Source of the DNA: Acidobacteriota bacterium
Lineage (GTDB): Bacteria; Acidobacteriota; Vicinamibacteria; Marinacidobacterales; Marinacidobacteraceae
Assembly: GCA_022826195.1 (NCBI GenBank)
Contig: JAJDVI010000012.1
Coordinates: forward strand, 1 to 64,000
Length of the DNA stretch: 64,000 nucleotides
Direction: 5' to 3'
Shown: positions 53,604 through 62,585 of the stretch, piece after piece
Numbering within the stretch: position 1 is the first letter of the stretch
How the letters are laid out: every line of letters begins with the position of its first letter
Notes under the pieces: generated by a model
What the model was told of the DNA's origin: nothing
Databases searched by the model: none
What the model saw: only the letters and a program-made list of their open reading frames with translations
Program-made: the position numbers and the translations under genes

Positions 53604-54885
53604 CCGAGCCCGCTGGCCCCGGGGTGAGCGGTTCGATCCGCAGCCGGGTGATCCGGTGGCCGTCCACGGCCATCACCCGGAGCACGGCGCCGGGAATCGA
53701 GACGGTTTCCCCCTCTTCGGGGATGCGGCCGGTTCGGGCGAGCACGAATCCCGCCACCGTGTCGTAGTCGTCCCCCGCCGGGATCTCGATCGCCGCTTCG
53801 GGGGTGCTCGGGCCGGGTCCGTGCCCGGCGAGTTCGGCGTTGGCCTCGGAAACGGTCAGGGTGCCGTCGAGCAGAAAGCTCCCTCCCGGCCCCGGTGCAC
53901 GCTCGCCCGGTCCGGGACCGCGGATGGCTCCGACAAGCGAACTCGACGTAACCAGTCCCTCGACGCCCCCGTGTTCATCCACCACGATGAGCATGCGGCA
54001 GGACTGTTCGCGCATCTGGACGAGCGCCTGGGCGAGCGTGGCGGTACCCGGAGAAAAGCGCGCCGGCGTCAGGTGGTTCTCCGGCCGGAAGCCGGCCCCG
54101 GACTCGGCTGCAGGCAGGACGTCGCGAAGGTCCACGACGCCCCGCACGTCGTCGAGGGTGCTCCCCACCACCGGGAGCCGGGTGTGGCCGTGGTGGCGGA
54201 AGAGCCGCATCGTCTCCGAGACGTCGGCGCCCAACGGGACGGCCACGATCGCCCGCCTCGGGGTCATGACCTCGGTGAGCCGCCGCCCGGTGGCATCGGC
54301 GAGTTTCACCAGGACCTGCCGTTCGACCGCGTCGGCGTCGGGGGACCCGATGCGCAGGCTCTCCCGCATCTCGGCGGCGCTGATGGCCGCCTCCCGCGCC
54401 GGGCGCGAGATGCCGACGACCCGCAGCAGGTTCGTCACCAGCCAGGAGAGGGCGGCAGCGATGGGACCGAGGAGCCAGAGCAGTCCCTGCACCGGGCGCA
54501 CCATGCCCAGCGACCACTTCTCGGAGTGGCGGGCGGCGATGCTCTTGGGCACCATCTCGCCGAAGACGAGCAGGGCGGCGCCGACGAGGAGCGTCGCGAG
54601 GGTTGCCGCCTGGGCGCGTTCCTCGGTGGTTTCCGCTCCGGCAGAGAGCACCACCGTCGCCAGCACGCCGGCGAGTACGTTGGCGAAGACGTTTCCCGTC
54701 AGGATGGCTCCCAGGAACCGTTCCGGATGCTCGGCCACCCGGACCACCGCGGCCGCCCTGCGGCTGCGGACTGCCAGCGCGCGCAGGCGGTGCAGCCGCA
54801 CCGCCATGAAGGCGGTCTCCGATCCCGAGAAGAAGGCCGAAAGGACCAGTACTCCGAGGAGCGCCGCCGCGAAGGCCCAGGTCAC
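53581..54885 (-). CDS. HlyC/CorC family (CNNM plus CBS) transporter-like protein
   Basis: 434 residues from a GTG. The N-terminal CNNM/DUF21 membrane domain (about 1-170) carries SAFFSGSETAFMAV and FGEMVPKSIAARHSEKW. Two CBS modules follow (about 200-320), then a CorC_HlyC transporter-associated domain at the C-terminus (AGDDYDTVAGFVLARTGRIPEEG). Relatives take part in magnesium and cobalt export or resistance. Substrate here is not known. It is placed between mqnC and tilS in the same-strand gene run. Confidence 0.9.
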   Translation of the reverse strand: MTWAFAAALLGVLVLSAFFSGSETAFMAVRLHRLRALAVRSRRAAAVVRVAEHPERFLGAILTGNVFANVLAGVLATVVLSAGAETTEERAQAATLATLLVGAALLVFGEMVPKSIAARHSEKWSLGMVRPVQGLLWLLGPIAAALSWLVTNLLRVVGISRPAREAAISAAEMRESLRIGSPDADAVERQVLVKLADATGRRLTEVMTPRRAIVAVPLGADVSETMRLFRHHGHTRLPVVGSTLDDVRGVVDLRDVLPAAESGAGFRPENHLTPARFSPGTATLAQALVQMREQSCRMLIVVDEHGGVEGLVTSSSLVGAIRGPGPGERAPGPGGSFLLDGTLTVSEANAELAGHGPGPSTPEAAIEIPAGDDYDTVAGFVLARTGRIPEEGETVSIPGAVLRVMAVDGHRITRLRIEPLTPGPAGSGEKEDGH

Positions 54886-54904
54886 CCTTGGTACGCCGGG
54901 TGGT

Positions 54905-56011
54905 TCAGGCGGGAGTCCCGGCCGACTGTTCCGGACGCAACGTGCGGTACTTGGTGTCCCTTTGGACCGGAGTGAAACCGGCCTCCCTGATCAGGATCTG
55001 TACTTCGTCGATGCTCGTGCGATTGATGAAGCCCGTGCACGCATGAACGTTTTCTTCGAGCAGCGTGCCTCCGAAGTCGTCGGCGCCCCAGTGCAGGCCG
55101 ACCTGGCCGGCCTTCTTCCCCTCGCTGAACCACGATGCCTGGATGTGATCGAAGTTGTCCAGCACGAGCCGCGAGACACCCAGGATACGGAGGTAGTCGT
55201 TCGGCCCCGCGTAGTGCGGGATCTTCCGGACCAGCGGAGTGTTTCCCGGCTTGAAACTCCAGGGCACGAACGCCGTGAATCCATGGAACTCATCCTGCAG
55301 CTCGCGGATGCTCGACAGGTGGGTGACGATGTCCGCGGTCGTTTCCACATGGCCGTACATCATGGTTGCGGTACTCACGAACCCAACGGCGTGCGCCTCG
55401 CGATGCACATCGAGCCAGGCGGACGCTCCCCCCTTCTTGTGGGACACCTTCCGCCGCACCCGGTCACTCAGGATCTCGGCGCCGCCGCCGGGGAGCGTGT
55501 CCTGCCCGGCCTCCTTGAGCCGGATCAGGACCTCACGAATGCCGAGCCCGCTGACCTTGGCCATACCTTCGACTTCCACCGCCGACCAATAGTGCGGGGT
55601 CACGTCCGGAAAACGTTCGCGCGTTCCACGGACCAGATCGAGGTAATAGTCGAGCGGTAGCGATTCGTTGACTCCGCCCTGCAGGAGGACGGTCGTGGCG
55701 CCCTGCTCGACGGCCCTGCCGATGCGGTCCAGCATCTCCTCGACGGTATGGGTATAGGCCTCCGCGTGTCCCGGAGGGCGATAGAAGGCGCAGAAGGTGC
55801 AGTCCACCTCGCAGACGTTCGTGTAGTTGGGATTCGTATCGACCACGAAGGTGACGTCCCGTTCCGGATGCCGGCGGAAACGGTCGTGGTTTGCAAGCTC
55901 TCCGACGAAAAGCAGGGGCGCCTCGTCCATCAGCCAGACGGCATCGGCTTCCGATAACCGGACGCGGCCTTCCACCTTGCGCCGGATCCGGTCCATCGCG
56001 CTGTTCAACAT
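54905..56011 (-). CDS. mqnC: Cyclic dehypoxanthinyl futalosine synthase
   Basis: 368 residues of the radical-SAM type. The cluster motif CxxxCxxC is Cys67, Cys71 and Cys74 (NVCEVDCTFCAFYR). Other family blocks are TVLLQGGVNESLPLDYY, LPGGGAEILSDRVR and MMYGHVETTADIVTHL. The enzyme cyclises dehypoxanthine futalosine in the alternative (futalosine) menaquinone pathway. MqnC is told from MqnE by the FCAFYR motif, where MqnE has FCDF, and by DNFDHIQASWFSEGKKAGQ. Its start overlaps the end of mqnA by 7 bases. Confidence 0.92.
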   Translation of the reverse strand: MLNSAMDRIRRKVEGRVRLSEADAVWLMDEAPLLFVGELANHDRFRRHPERDVTFVVDTNPNYTNVCEVDCTFCAFYRPPGHAEAYTHTVEEMLDRIGRAVEQGATTVLLQGGVNESLPLDYYLDLVRGTRERFPDVTPHYWSAVEVEGMAKVSGLGIREVLIRLKEAGQDTLPGGGAEILSDRVRRKVSHKKGGASAWLDVHREAHAVGFVSTATMMYGHVETTADIVTHLSSIRELQDEFHGFTAFVPWSFKPGNTPLVRKIPHYAGPNDYLRILGVSRLVLDNFDHIQASWFSEGKKAGQVGLHWGADDFGGTLLEENVHACTGFINRTSIDEVQILIREAGFTPVQRDTKYRTLRPEQSAGTPA

Positions 56012-56805
56012 GACATGCCGTTCTCCTGCATCGTCGGTGGCGACGAAATGAGATTGCCGTTCCTTGCCAGTCGCCGGAAGGTCTCGAAACCCCGGCGTTC
56101 CGGCTCGTCGAAGCGGTAGGTGAAATCGTGGAGATACCCCGCAATGGTCGCCTCGTCACCCAGCGGCCCCGCCGCGTCGGCCGCGATTTCGGGAATCCTC
56201 TCGACGCCCCGCTCGAGTGAGGCGGCGATCGTTTCCTGGAGCACGGACCGCTTGGCCGAGGTCAACGACCTGCGCGCGCTCCAGATCGCGAAGACGAAGG
56301 GCAGTCCGGTCCAGTCTCTCCAGCGGGCCGCAAGGTCGAAACGGTAGGGAAACCGCGGGTCGGGCCGTTCGCGCTCCCGAAGCGCCGCGTCGCCGATCAG
56401 GAGGACGGCCTCGTGCTCCCGCGTGACCCCCAGGCGGTACTCCGGGCGCTCGATGCCAAGCCGCTGCTCGAGCCAGAGCCGCAGGAGGAGTACCGACGTC
56501 GAGGTCTCCCTGGTGATTTCGACGATCCTTCCACCGAGTTGCTCCGGTGGGCGCCGCGACAGGAGAAACACGCTTCCCGCTTTCTTGCGGCAAGCGATTC
56601 CGAAGGCGCCGTGCGGGTCTCCCAGCGGTGAATACCGCCCTTCGTTGCGAATCAGATCTCCCGCCGAAAGTAGTCCGGCGTCAAGCTCGGAGGTCGCCGC
56701 GAGCCGGCCGATCTCGGACGGAGACGCGCGGAACACCCGCAGGCCCGGAAACGGCTCGAAGGGCTGGGTGTTGAGATAGGCGAGTTGCCCGAGCAGCAGG
56801 CGCAC
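56005..56805 (-). CDS. mqnA: Chorismate dehydratase MqnA
   Basis: 266 residues from a GTG. It begins LLLGQLAYLNTQPF, the N-terminal block of MqnA, and continues with LDAGLLSAGDLI, REHEAVLLIGDAAL and FDLAARWRDWTGLPFVFAIW. The fold is that of periplasmic-binding proteins, but it acts in the cytosol and dehydrates chorismate to 3-[(1-carboxyvinyl)oxy]benzoate. It lies between mqnE (25 bases upstream) and mqnC (overlapping). Confidence 0.93.
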   Translation of the reverse strand: MRLLLGQLAYLNTQPFEPFPGLRVFRASPSEIGRLAATSELDAGLLSAGDLIRNEGRYSPLGDPHGAFGIACRKKAGSVFLLSRRPPEQLGGRIVEITRETSTSVLLLRLWLEQRLGIERPEYRLGVTREHEAVLLIGDAALRERERPDPRFPYRFDLAARWRDWTGLPFVFAIWSARRSLTSAKRSVLQETIAASLERGVERIPEIAADAAGPLGDEATIAGYLHDFTYRFDEPERRGFETFRRLARNGNLISSPPTMQENGMSC

Positions 56806-56830
56806 GAAGGAGAACCGGGCCCGCCGGCGA

Positions 56831-57943
56831 TCAGGCGGCCTCCCAGACCTGCACCACGTTGTAGAGCGCGTCGCGCTCCACGGGGACCTTGCCGGCGTCC
56901 TGGATCATCTGGATAAGCCGCTCCCGGGCGACGCCGACCGGACTCGTTGCCTGCGCGAGGTGGGCGATTTTCTCTTCGCCGATGGTTCCGTCGAGGTCGC
57001 TGGCTCCGAAGTTCAGAGCCATTGCCGCCGAGTCCTCGCCGAGCATCACCCAGTAAGCCTTGACGTGGGGAAAGTTGTCGAGGAGCAGCCGTGCGCACGC
57101 GACGGTCCGGAGATCCTCGAGCACCGACGCCTGACGCTCGGCGAGCCCGGTGTTGCCCGGCTGCAGGGCGAGCGGGATGAACGACTGGAACCCGGCGCCG
57201 GACGGATCGCGGCCGTCCTGCGCCTCCCGAAGCTGGATCATGTGATCCACCCGTTCGGCGAGCGTCTCGATGTGCCCGTAGAGCAGGGTCGCATTCGTCA
57301 TGATCCCCATGCGGTGAGCCGCCCGGTGCACTTCGAACCAGCGTTCACGACCGATCTTGGTCTTGAAGGTCTCCTTGCGGACCCGGTCCGAGAACACCTC
57401 CGCGCCACCCCCGGGGAGAGTCCGGAGGCCCGCCTCCTTCAACTGGATCAGGATGTCCTCGATGCTGGTTTTCTCCAGCCGGGCGAACCAGTCGATTTCG
57501 ACGGCGGTCCACGCCTTGATCTGGACGGTCGGAAAGTTCCGATGGATCTCGCGGACGATTTCGAGATAGCGGGCGAAGGGCCACTTGGGGTGGAGGCCCC
57601 CCACGATATGGACCTCGGAGAGTTCGTCGGACACCTGCGCGAGGACTTCCTCGAGGGACTGTTCGTAGGCGTGCTCGTCGCCCGGCTTGGCGGCGAAGTC
57701 GCAGAAGACGCAGGAAAGAACGCACAGGTTCGTCGGGTTGATCTGCCGGTTCACCACGAACTGGACCCGGTCCCCGTTGCGCGCCCGGGCGGCGTGGTCC
57801 GCCATCCGGCCCAGGGCCGGCAGGTCGACGGTCTTCAGCAGCGCGATCCCGTCGTCGAAGTCGAGGCGGTCTCCGGCCAGGACCTTCTCCCAGATCGGAA
57901 CCAGGGACCGGTCGCGGAACGCGACGCCTTCGGCAATCAGCAC
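56831..57943 (-). CDS. mqnE: Aminofutalosine synthase MqnE
   Basis: About 370 residues from the GTG at 57943, with GGAG 7 bases before. An ATG at 58102 would add 53 residues that look non-conserved (no recognised motif), so the shorter form is preferred. The radical-SAM cysteines are Cys74, Cys78 and Cys81 (NLCVLSCVFCDF). Further blocks are EVHIVGGLHPKWPFARY, KTLPGGG-type RTLPGGGAEVFSDRVR and NATLLYGHIETLAERV. It joins the MqnA product with SAM to give aminofutalosine. It stands between ubiX and mqnA on the same strand. Confidence 0.92.
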   Translation of the reverse strand: MLIAEGVAFRDRSLVPIWEKVLAGDRLDFDDGIALLKTVDLPALGRMADHAARARNGDRVQFVVNRQINPTNLCVLSCVFCDFAAKPGDEHAYEQSLEEVLAQVSDELSEVHIVGGLHPKWPFARYLEIVREIHRNFPTVQIKAWTAVEIDWFARLEKTSIEDILIQLKEAGLRTLPGGGAEVFSDRVRKETFKTKIGRERWFEVHRAAHRMGIMTNATLLYGHIETLAERVDHMIQLREAQDGRDPSGAGFQSFIPLALQPGNTGLAERQASVLEDLRTVACARLLLDNFPHVKAYWVMLGEDSAAMALNFGASDLDGTIGEEKIAHLAQATSPVGVARERLIQMIQDAGKVPVERDALYNVVQVWEAA

Positions 57944-58129
57944 GGGGAATCTCCGGCGCCAGGCTGCTCGGGAAAAGACCGGATGCGTTGGGCACCCCGG
58001 GCGCGAAAGGCGTCGATGGAGGGCAAAAATCTTAGCAGCCTGTGGTGAAACCCGCGTGAGCGCCGAGAGCGGTGAGGCGCCCGGCTCCAAGCACGCGCGC
58101 ACGGGTCCGAAGACCGCTGCTTCCGGCGC

Positions 58130-58681
58130 TTATCGGGTCTCTTCTTCCCGCCAGCCGGGCGCGTCGCCGAGTCCCAACACGCCGAGCACCTTGTCGCAGA
58201 AGCCGTCCACGACTTCGGCCATGGAGTCGGGGTTCCGGTACCAGGGAGGGGCCACGGGCATCACGATCCCGCCCGCTTCGGAAACGGCGAGGGCGTTCCG
58301 CAGGGTGATGGTGGACCAGGGCGTCTCGCGCACGCAGAGGACGAGGCGCATGCGCTCCTTGAGGGCGACCTGGGCTGCCCGGGTAATCAGGGTGTCCGCG
58401 ATTCCGTTTGCGACCTTGCCCAGCGTCGAAAGGCTGCACGGGATCAGCACCAGGGCGTCGTAGCGGTTGGAACCCGAGGACCACGGAGCGGCCAGGTCGG
58501 CGTCGCGATGCACACGCTGGACGTGTTCCTTCAGATCATCCAGCGCGAGGCCGGTCTCGAGCCGCAGCACCTCTTCCCCCCAGCGGGAGACGATGAGGTG
58601 TTTCTCGCCCGGACAGCGCTTCAGGAACCGGACACCGTAGACCGCTCCGGAAGAGCCCGACATGCCGACGACGATTCTCAT
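58130..58681 (-). CDS. UbiX-like flavin prenyltransferase
   Basis: 183 residues from the ATG that overlaps the UbiA stop (ATGA). Family features are VVGMSGSSGAVYGVRFL (flavin-binding loop), LVLIPCSLSTLGKVANGIADTLITRAA and RETPWSTITLRNALAVSEAGGIVMPV. The enzyme prenylates FMN to supply a UbiD-type decarboxylase. Its location with mqnE, mqnA and mqnC suggests service to the late decarboxylation of the futalosine route (the MqnM-like role). The UbiD-type partner (MqnL) is not in the window. Confidence 0.92.
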   Translation of the reverse strand: MRIVVGMSGSSGAVYGVRFLKRCPGEKHLIVSRWGEEVLRLETGLALDDLKEHVQRVHRDADLAAPWSSGSNRYDALVLIPCSLSTLGKVANGIADTLITRAAQVALKERMRLVLCVRETPWSTITLRNALAVSEAGGIVMPVAPPWYRNPDSMAEVVDGFCDKVLGVLGLGDAPGWREEETR

Positions 58682-59574
58682 GACGCGGGAATGGGGGACC
58701 GGGAGAGCAGTATGCCCAGGAAGACGACGCAACCCAGCACGGCGTTCACCTGAAAGAAGGCGAAGTTCACCCGGTGCCGGAGTCGGTGCTGCAGGACGAA
58801 GAGGCCGCCGGTGAGGATGAACAGGAGGCCGGACACTGCACCATGGAGCGAAGTCGAGAACAGAATCATAAGAGCGGCGAACGCGAGGGCATGCATTCCC
58901 GCGGCGACTCTTGCCGCTCGCCGGCTTCCGATGGCCGCAGGCAGCGAGAAGACACCGGTTCTGCGGTCCGACTCTTCATCGAGGGTTGCATAGAGGATGT
59001 CGAAGCCCGCGGACCAGAGAGCGGTAAAGGCGGTCAGCATCACGATCGGGAAAAGACCTCGCCATTCGAGAGCTACCGCATAAAACCCGCATAGCGGGCC
59101 CAGGGCGAGCGTGACGCCGAGTCCCAGGTGCGCCCACCTGGTGGTTCGCTTCAGAAGGGGATAACCGACGAAGGCCGCCAGCGGGATGGGAGCGATGACC
59201 AGGCAACGGGGCGAGATGGCCCAGGCCGCCGCCAGGGCGACGAGGAACGCGAGGACTGCCACGACGACGGCACCCCGAAGGGAGATCGCGCCCGCCGGCA
59301 GGGCGCGATTCGCCGTGCGTGGATTCCGTGCGTCGAGGTGGCGATCGAGGATGCGATTCAGCCCCAGCGCCGTCGTGCGCGCACCCGTGGCCGCGACGAG
59401 AATCAACACCGCCGTGCGCAGGGTGAGTGGAGGTTCCGCCAACAATGCTCCCGCATAGATCAGCGGAACCGAGAACAGCGTATGTTCGATCTTGAGGTAT
59501 TCGGACCAGACCTTGAGGCGGTGTCGAACCGAGGTCTGCACGTTACCGGACGCGTCCCCAAACATGTGCCTCAT
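58678..59574 (-). CDS. UbiA-family prenyltransferase, MqnP candidate
   Basis: 298 residues with eight or nine hydrophobic helices. The first prenyl-diphosphate motif is LNRILDRHLDARNPRTANR, with Asn and two Asp in NxxxDxxxD. The second is YATLDEESDRRTGVFSLP. The start KIEHTLFSVPLIYAGALLA is typical of 4-hydroxybenzoate-type polyprenyltransferases. Being first in a run with UbiX, MqnE, MqnA and MqnC, it most likely prenylates the naphthoate intermediate (MqnP role). It overlaps ubiX by 4 bases. Confidence 0.9.
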   Translation of the reverse strand: MRHMFGDASGNVQTSVRHRLKVWSEYLKIEHTLFSVPLIYAGALLAEPPLTLRTAVLILVAATGARTTALGLNRILDRHLDARNPRTANRALPAGAISLRGAVVVAVLAFLVALAAAWAISPRCLVIAPIPLAAFVGYPLLKRTTRWAHLGLGVTLALGPLCGFYAVALEWRGLFPIVMLTAFTALWSAGFDILYATLDEESDRRTGVFSLPAAIGSRRAARVAAGMHALAFAALMILFSTSLHGAVSGLLFILTGGLFVLQHRLRHRVNFAFFQVNAVLGCVVFLGILLSRSPIPAS

Positions 59575-59664
59575 CGTCGGTGGCGGAATTGAGCGATGCG
59601 GACGGCAAGACTAGCAGTCCCGTTCTGATCTGCGTACTTCATCGCGTCCGGACGCATTCATCGG

Positions 59665-59694
59665 TTGACCGAAGTTGGAAAGCAGTGTTACGCT
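59665..59694 (+). promoter_or_regulatory. Candidate promoter for the histone-like gene
   Basis: TTGACC (59665-59670, 5 of 6 matches), an 18-base spacer and TACGCT (59689-59694). It lies about 87 bases before the start of the basic protein, in the divergent spacer with the UbiA gene. Confidence 0.4.
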
Positions 59695-59780
59695 GAAGTT
59701 GCGGGTTACGCAGCGGGACATCGTTTCGTTTGTTCGTCATCCCCCGAACGGATTCCTCGCGAAGGGTGAAAAGAACTGTA

Positions 59781-60950
59781 ATGAAGAAAAAGGTCAGGCG
59801 GTCGGCCAAGAAAGCCACGCGCAGGAAAGTAGCGGCGCGCGTGGTATCGCGTAGCAGCGCCACCCGCAAGAAAGTCTCGCGAAAGAAAACTGCCGCGCGC
59901 CGGACCGCCTCCCGTGCGGTTGCGTCGAGCAAGGCGACTCGGAAGAAAGCGACACGCAAGCGGTTGACGCGCAAGGCGACAGCGCGCAAAGCAACGCGGA
60001 AGAAGGTGTCGCGCAAGAAAGTCACGAGGAAGACAGCCGCCAGGAAGAAGGCGACCCGAAAAAAGGCGACCCGGAAGAAAGTGACGCGCAAGAAGGCGAC
60101 GCGGAAGAAGGCGTCCCGAAAGAAAGTCACCCGCAAGAAGGTCACTCGGAAGAAGGCCACCCGGAAGAAAGCGACGCGGAAGAAGGTGACCCGTAAGAAG
60201 GCCACCCGCAAGAAGACGACCCGGAAGAAGACGGCCCGGAAGAAGGCATCGCGGAAGAAGGCGACTCGGAAGAAGGCGTCCCGAAAGAAGGCCACTCGCA
60301 AGAAGGCGACGCGGAAGAAAGCCACCCGTAAGAAGGCGTCCCGAAAGAAGGCGTCCCGAAAGAAGGCGTCCCGAAAGAAGGCGACTCGTAAGAAGGCGAC
60401 GCGGAAGAAAGCCACCCGTAAGAAGGCGTCCCGAAAGAAGGCCACCCGGAAGAAGGCCACCCGGAAGAAGGCGACGCGGAAGAAGGCGACGCGTAAGAAG
60501 GCGACGCGGAAGAAGGCCACCCGGAAGAAGGCGTCCCGCAAGAAGGCCTCTCGGAAGAAGGCCACCCGTAAGAAGGCGACGCGGAAGAAGGCGACGCGGA
60601 AGAAGACGACCCGTAAGAAGGCGTCCCGCAAGAAGGCCACTCGGAAGAAGGCCACCCGCAAGAAGGCCACTCGGAAGAAGGCCACCCGTAAGAAGGCGAC
60701 GCGGAAGAAGACGACCCGTAAGAAGGCGTCCCGCAAGAAGGCCACCCGCAAGAAGGCGACTCGGAAGAAAGCCACCCGGAAGACAGCCACCCGGAAGAAA
60801 GCCACCCGGAAGAAGGCCACCCGGAAGAAGGCCACTCGTAAGAAGGCGACGCGGAAGAAGGCCACCCGGAAGAAGGCCACCCGCGCCGCCCCGTCCGAGC
60901 CGCCCGCGGTGACCTCATCTTCCCCACCGGAACCGGTCGCGTCCTCCTAG
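59781..60950 (+). CDS. Histone-H1-like, Lys/Arg-rich repeat protein
   Basis: 389 residues from the ATG at 59781. After a varied basic start (about 60 residues), nearly the whole chain is a five-residue repeat of the type ATRKK, with variants ASRKK, VTRKK and TTRKK, about 60-70 copies to residue 370. The last 20 residues are Ser/Pro-rich and acidic by comparison (AAPSEPPAVTSSSPPEP). Such chains resemble bacterial histone-H1-like DNA-binding proteins with AKK or KKA repeats and should bind and compact DNA or RNA through charge. No structured domain is visible. The gene is alone on its strand here. Copy number is likely to vary between strains because the DNA is a 15-base tandem repeat. Confidence 0.85.
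   Translation: MKKKVRRSAKKATRRKVAARVVSRSSATRKKVSRKKTAARRTASRAVASSKATRKKATRKRLTRKATARKATRKKVSRKKVTRKTAARKKATRKKATRKKVTRKKATRKKASRKKVTRKKVTRKKATRKKATRKKVTRKKATRKKTTRKKTARKKASRKKATRKKASRKKATRKKATRKKATRKKASRKKASRKKASRKKATRKKATRKKATRKKASRKKATRKKATRKKATRKKATRKKATRKKATRKKASRKKASRKKATRKKATRKKATRKKTTRKKASRKKATRKKATRKKATRKKATRKKATRKKTTRKKASRKKATRKKATRKKATRKTATRKKATRKKATRKKATRKKATRKKATRKKATRAAPSEPPAVTSSSPPEPVASS
59940..60890. repeat. 15-base tandem repeat array within the histone-like gene
   Basis: The unit is close to GCSACSCGSAAGAAG and repeats in phase with the reading frame over about 950 bases. Variation is mostly at third positions and at the first or second codon (Ala, Ser, Val, Thr). No unit creates a stop in several other frames, so long false reading frames appear on both strands. 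Confidence 0.85.
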
Positions 60951-61139
60951 CCGAATCCCGGCCGGACGAGCCGGCGGGCTGCCCTTCGCCGTCAGGATGC
61001 CGGGGCGCTTCCCCGGGCGGAGTCGCGGCTGGCGCCACCGGTATCGGGGTCGTTTCGAGGACGGGCCCTATGCTAAATTTCTCCGCCCGCTCAACGCGTT
61101 TTCCACAGCTTCCACTGCTTCGGGGAGGAGAGTTCCGCC

Positions 61140-62528
61140 GTGCGTTTCCACTGTCCGCCATCCACCACGGGCGCCAGCCGCTGGCGTCGCAGCATCCTCG
61201 TAACCGGGCTCTGCCTGGCTCTCATGGCCAGCGCCTGCGGCGGGCCGGACATCGGTGTCAGCGGTGAGGAGATCAAGCTGGGCAGCTTTGCTCCGCTGAC
61301 GGGCCCCTACGCGGCGCTCGGCAACGTGGGGCGCTCGATGGCCGCCTACTTCGAGTGGCTCAACGATCAGGGGGGCATCCACGGCCGCATGGTCCGTTTG
61401 AGCCTCAAGGACGACCAGGGGGACCCGGAGCAGACGCCCGCTCTCGTGGAGGAGTTGCTGCGGGAGGAACAGGTCTTCGCGATGGTGGGCGGGATGAGCA
61501 GCGCCAACACCCTCGCGGTCCGGGAAGCGGTGGGGTTGCGGCTGGTGCCCTGGGTGAACCCCGGTTCCAGCGCGCGGGAATGGACGGACCCGCTCGACGC
61601 CTACATCTTCTCCATTCTGCCCACCTCCGTTACCGCGGCGCAGGTCCTGGCCCGCTATGCGATGAGCGAACTCGGGGTGAGCCGGATCGCCTCGCTGGCG
61701 GAGGACACCCCTTTCGGGATCCAGGGTCAGGAGGGCTACCGGCTGGGCGTGCGGCGCTTTTACGAGCAGGTGGCGGCCGCGCTTCCGGACGGCGTGGAAG
61801 TGCGTTACGCGCGAATCTCGAGCCGTCCCCGGCGCCCGCGGACCGATGACCCCACCAGTGAGGGTTGGCACGAGTACCCGACCGGAGGCGAAGGGGTCCT
61901 GTGGCGGGTCCAGCGGGTTGATGGCGGCCGGTGGGGGCGGCCCGAGGCTGCTCCGGAAGACGTGGGGATGCGTCGCAGCCCGAAGGAGGGAGGCGGCATG
62001 GAAGCTGCCCTCGCCGAGTTCAAGGAAAAGCAGGCGGGGGCGATTGTCATCTGGGGCGTCGCCGAGTACGGAGCCGAGGTCGTGAAGGCGATCGCCGCCG
62101 ATCCGGATTGGAACCCGATCCTGCTTGGCGGGTTCGCGATGGCCGATACGGCGATGATCGATCTCGCGGGCGAGGCGTTCGAGGGAGCGATCGTGGCCTC
62201 GACCACTCCCGACCTCTCGGTCGATTCGGACTCCACCCGCCTGGTGAGGCAGATCCTCGCCGACTACGCGCCCGAGGTGCCGTTCGGGGACTACGCCATG
62301 CTGGGAATGGCCTGGGCGCAACTGGCTCACGAGGGCATGGAACGGGCGGGAGAGGATCTCAGGCGAATCAACCTCATTCGCGCGCTCGAGACCCTCGACA
62401 ACTGGCAGGGCCTGTTGGGTCATCCCGTGACGTTCTCCGACGAGAGTCACCTCGGATTCGACGCCGTGACGCTGAAGCGCGTCGAAGACGGCGAGTTCGT
62501 CGCCATCACCGGCTGGCTCTCGGAATAG
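61140..62528 (+). CDS. Branched-chain amino-acid-type substrate-binding lipoprotein (LivK-like)
   Basis: 462 residues from a GTG with GGGGAGGAGAG just upstream. The lipoprotein signal ends at MASAC (Cys33). The type I periplasmic-binding fold is clear: EIKLGSFAPLTGPYAALGN, GRMVRLSLKDDQGDPEQTPA, VGGMSSANTLAVREAV and AIVIWGVAEYGAEVVKAI. A segment of about 60 residues (224-285, rich in Arg, Gly and Pro) interrupts the usual fold and is probably a surface loop. The binding protein would deliver an amino acid or related small ligand to the ABC system encoded nearby on the opposite strand (62586-64000). Confidence 0.85.
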   Translation: MRFHCPPSTTGASRWRRSILVTGLCLALMASACGGPDIGVSGEEIKLGSFAPLTGPYAALGNVGRSMAAYFEWLNDQGGIHGRMVRLSLKDDQGDPEQTPALVEELLREEQVFAMVGGMSSANTLAVREAVGLRLVPWVNPGSSAREWTDPLDAYIFSILPTSVTAAQVLARYAMSELGVSRIASLAEDTPFGIQGQEGYRLGVRRFYEQVAAALPDGVEVRYARISSRPRRPRTDDPTSEGWHEYPTGGEGVLWRVQRVDGGRWGRPEAAPEDVGMRRSPKEGGGMEAALAEFKEKQAGAIVIWGVAEYGAEVVKAIAADPDWNPILLGGFAMADTAMIDLAGEAFEGAIVASTTPDLSVDSDSTRLVRQILADYAPEVPFGDYAMLGMAWAQLAHEGMERAGEDLRRINLIRALETLDNWQGLLGHPVTFSDESHLGFDAVTLKRVEDGEFVAITGWLSE

Positions 62529-62585
62529 TCCGCCGCTCCGTGCGCCGGTCAGCGTGGCTGACCGGCCATGCCGAGGACTGAGGTC

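Noticed and set aside
59639-60880. A - strand frame of about 410 codons with RVAFF repeats opposite the histone-like gene
   Set aside because: It is an automatic by-product of the 15-base repeat, which has no stop in that frame. There is no ribosome-binding site or signal, and the + strand protein is far more plausible.
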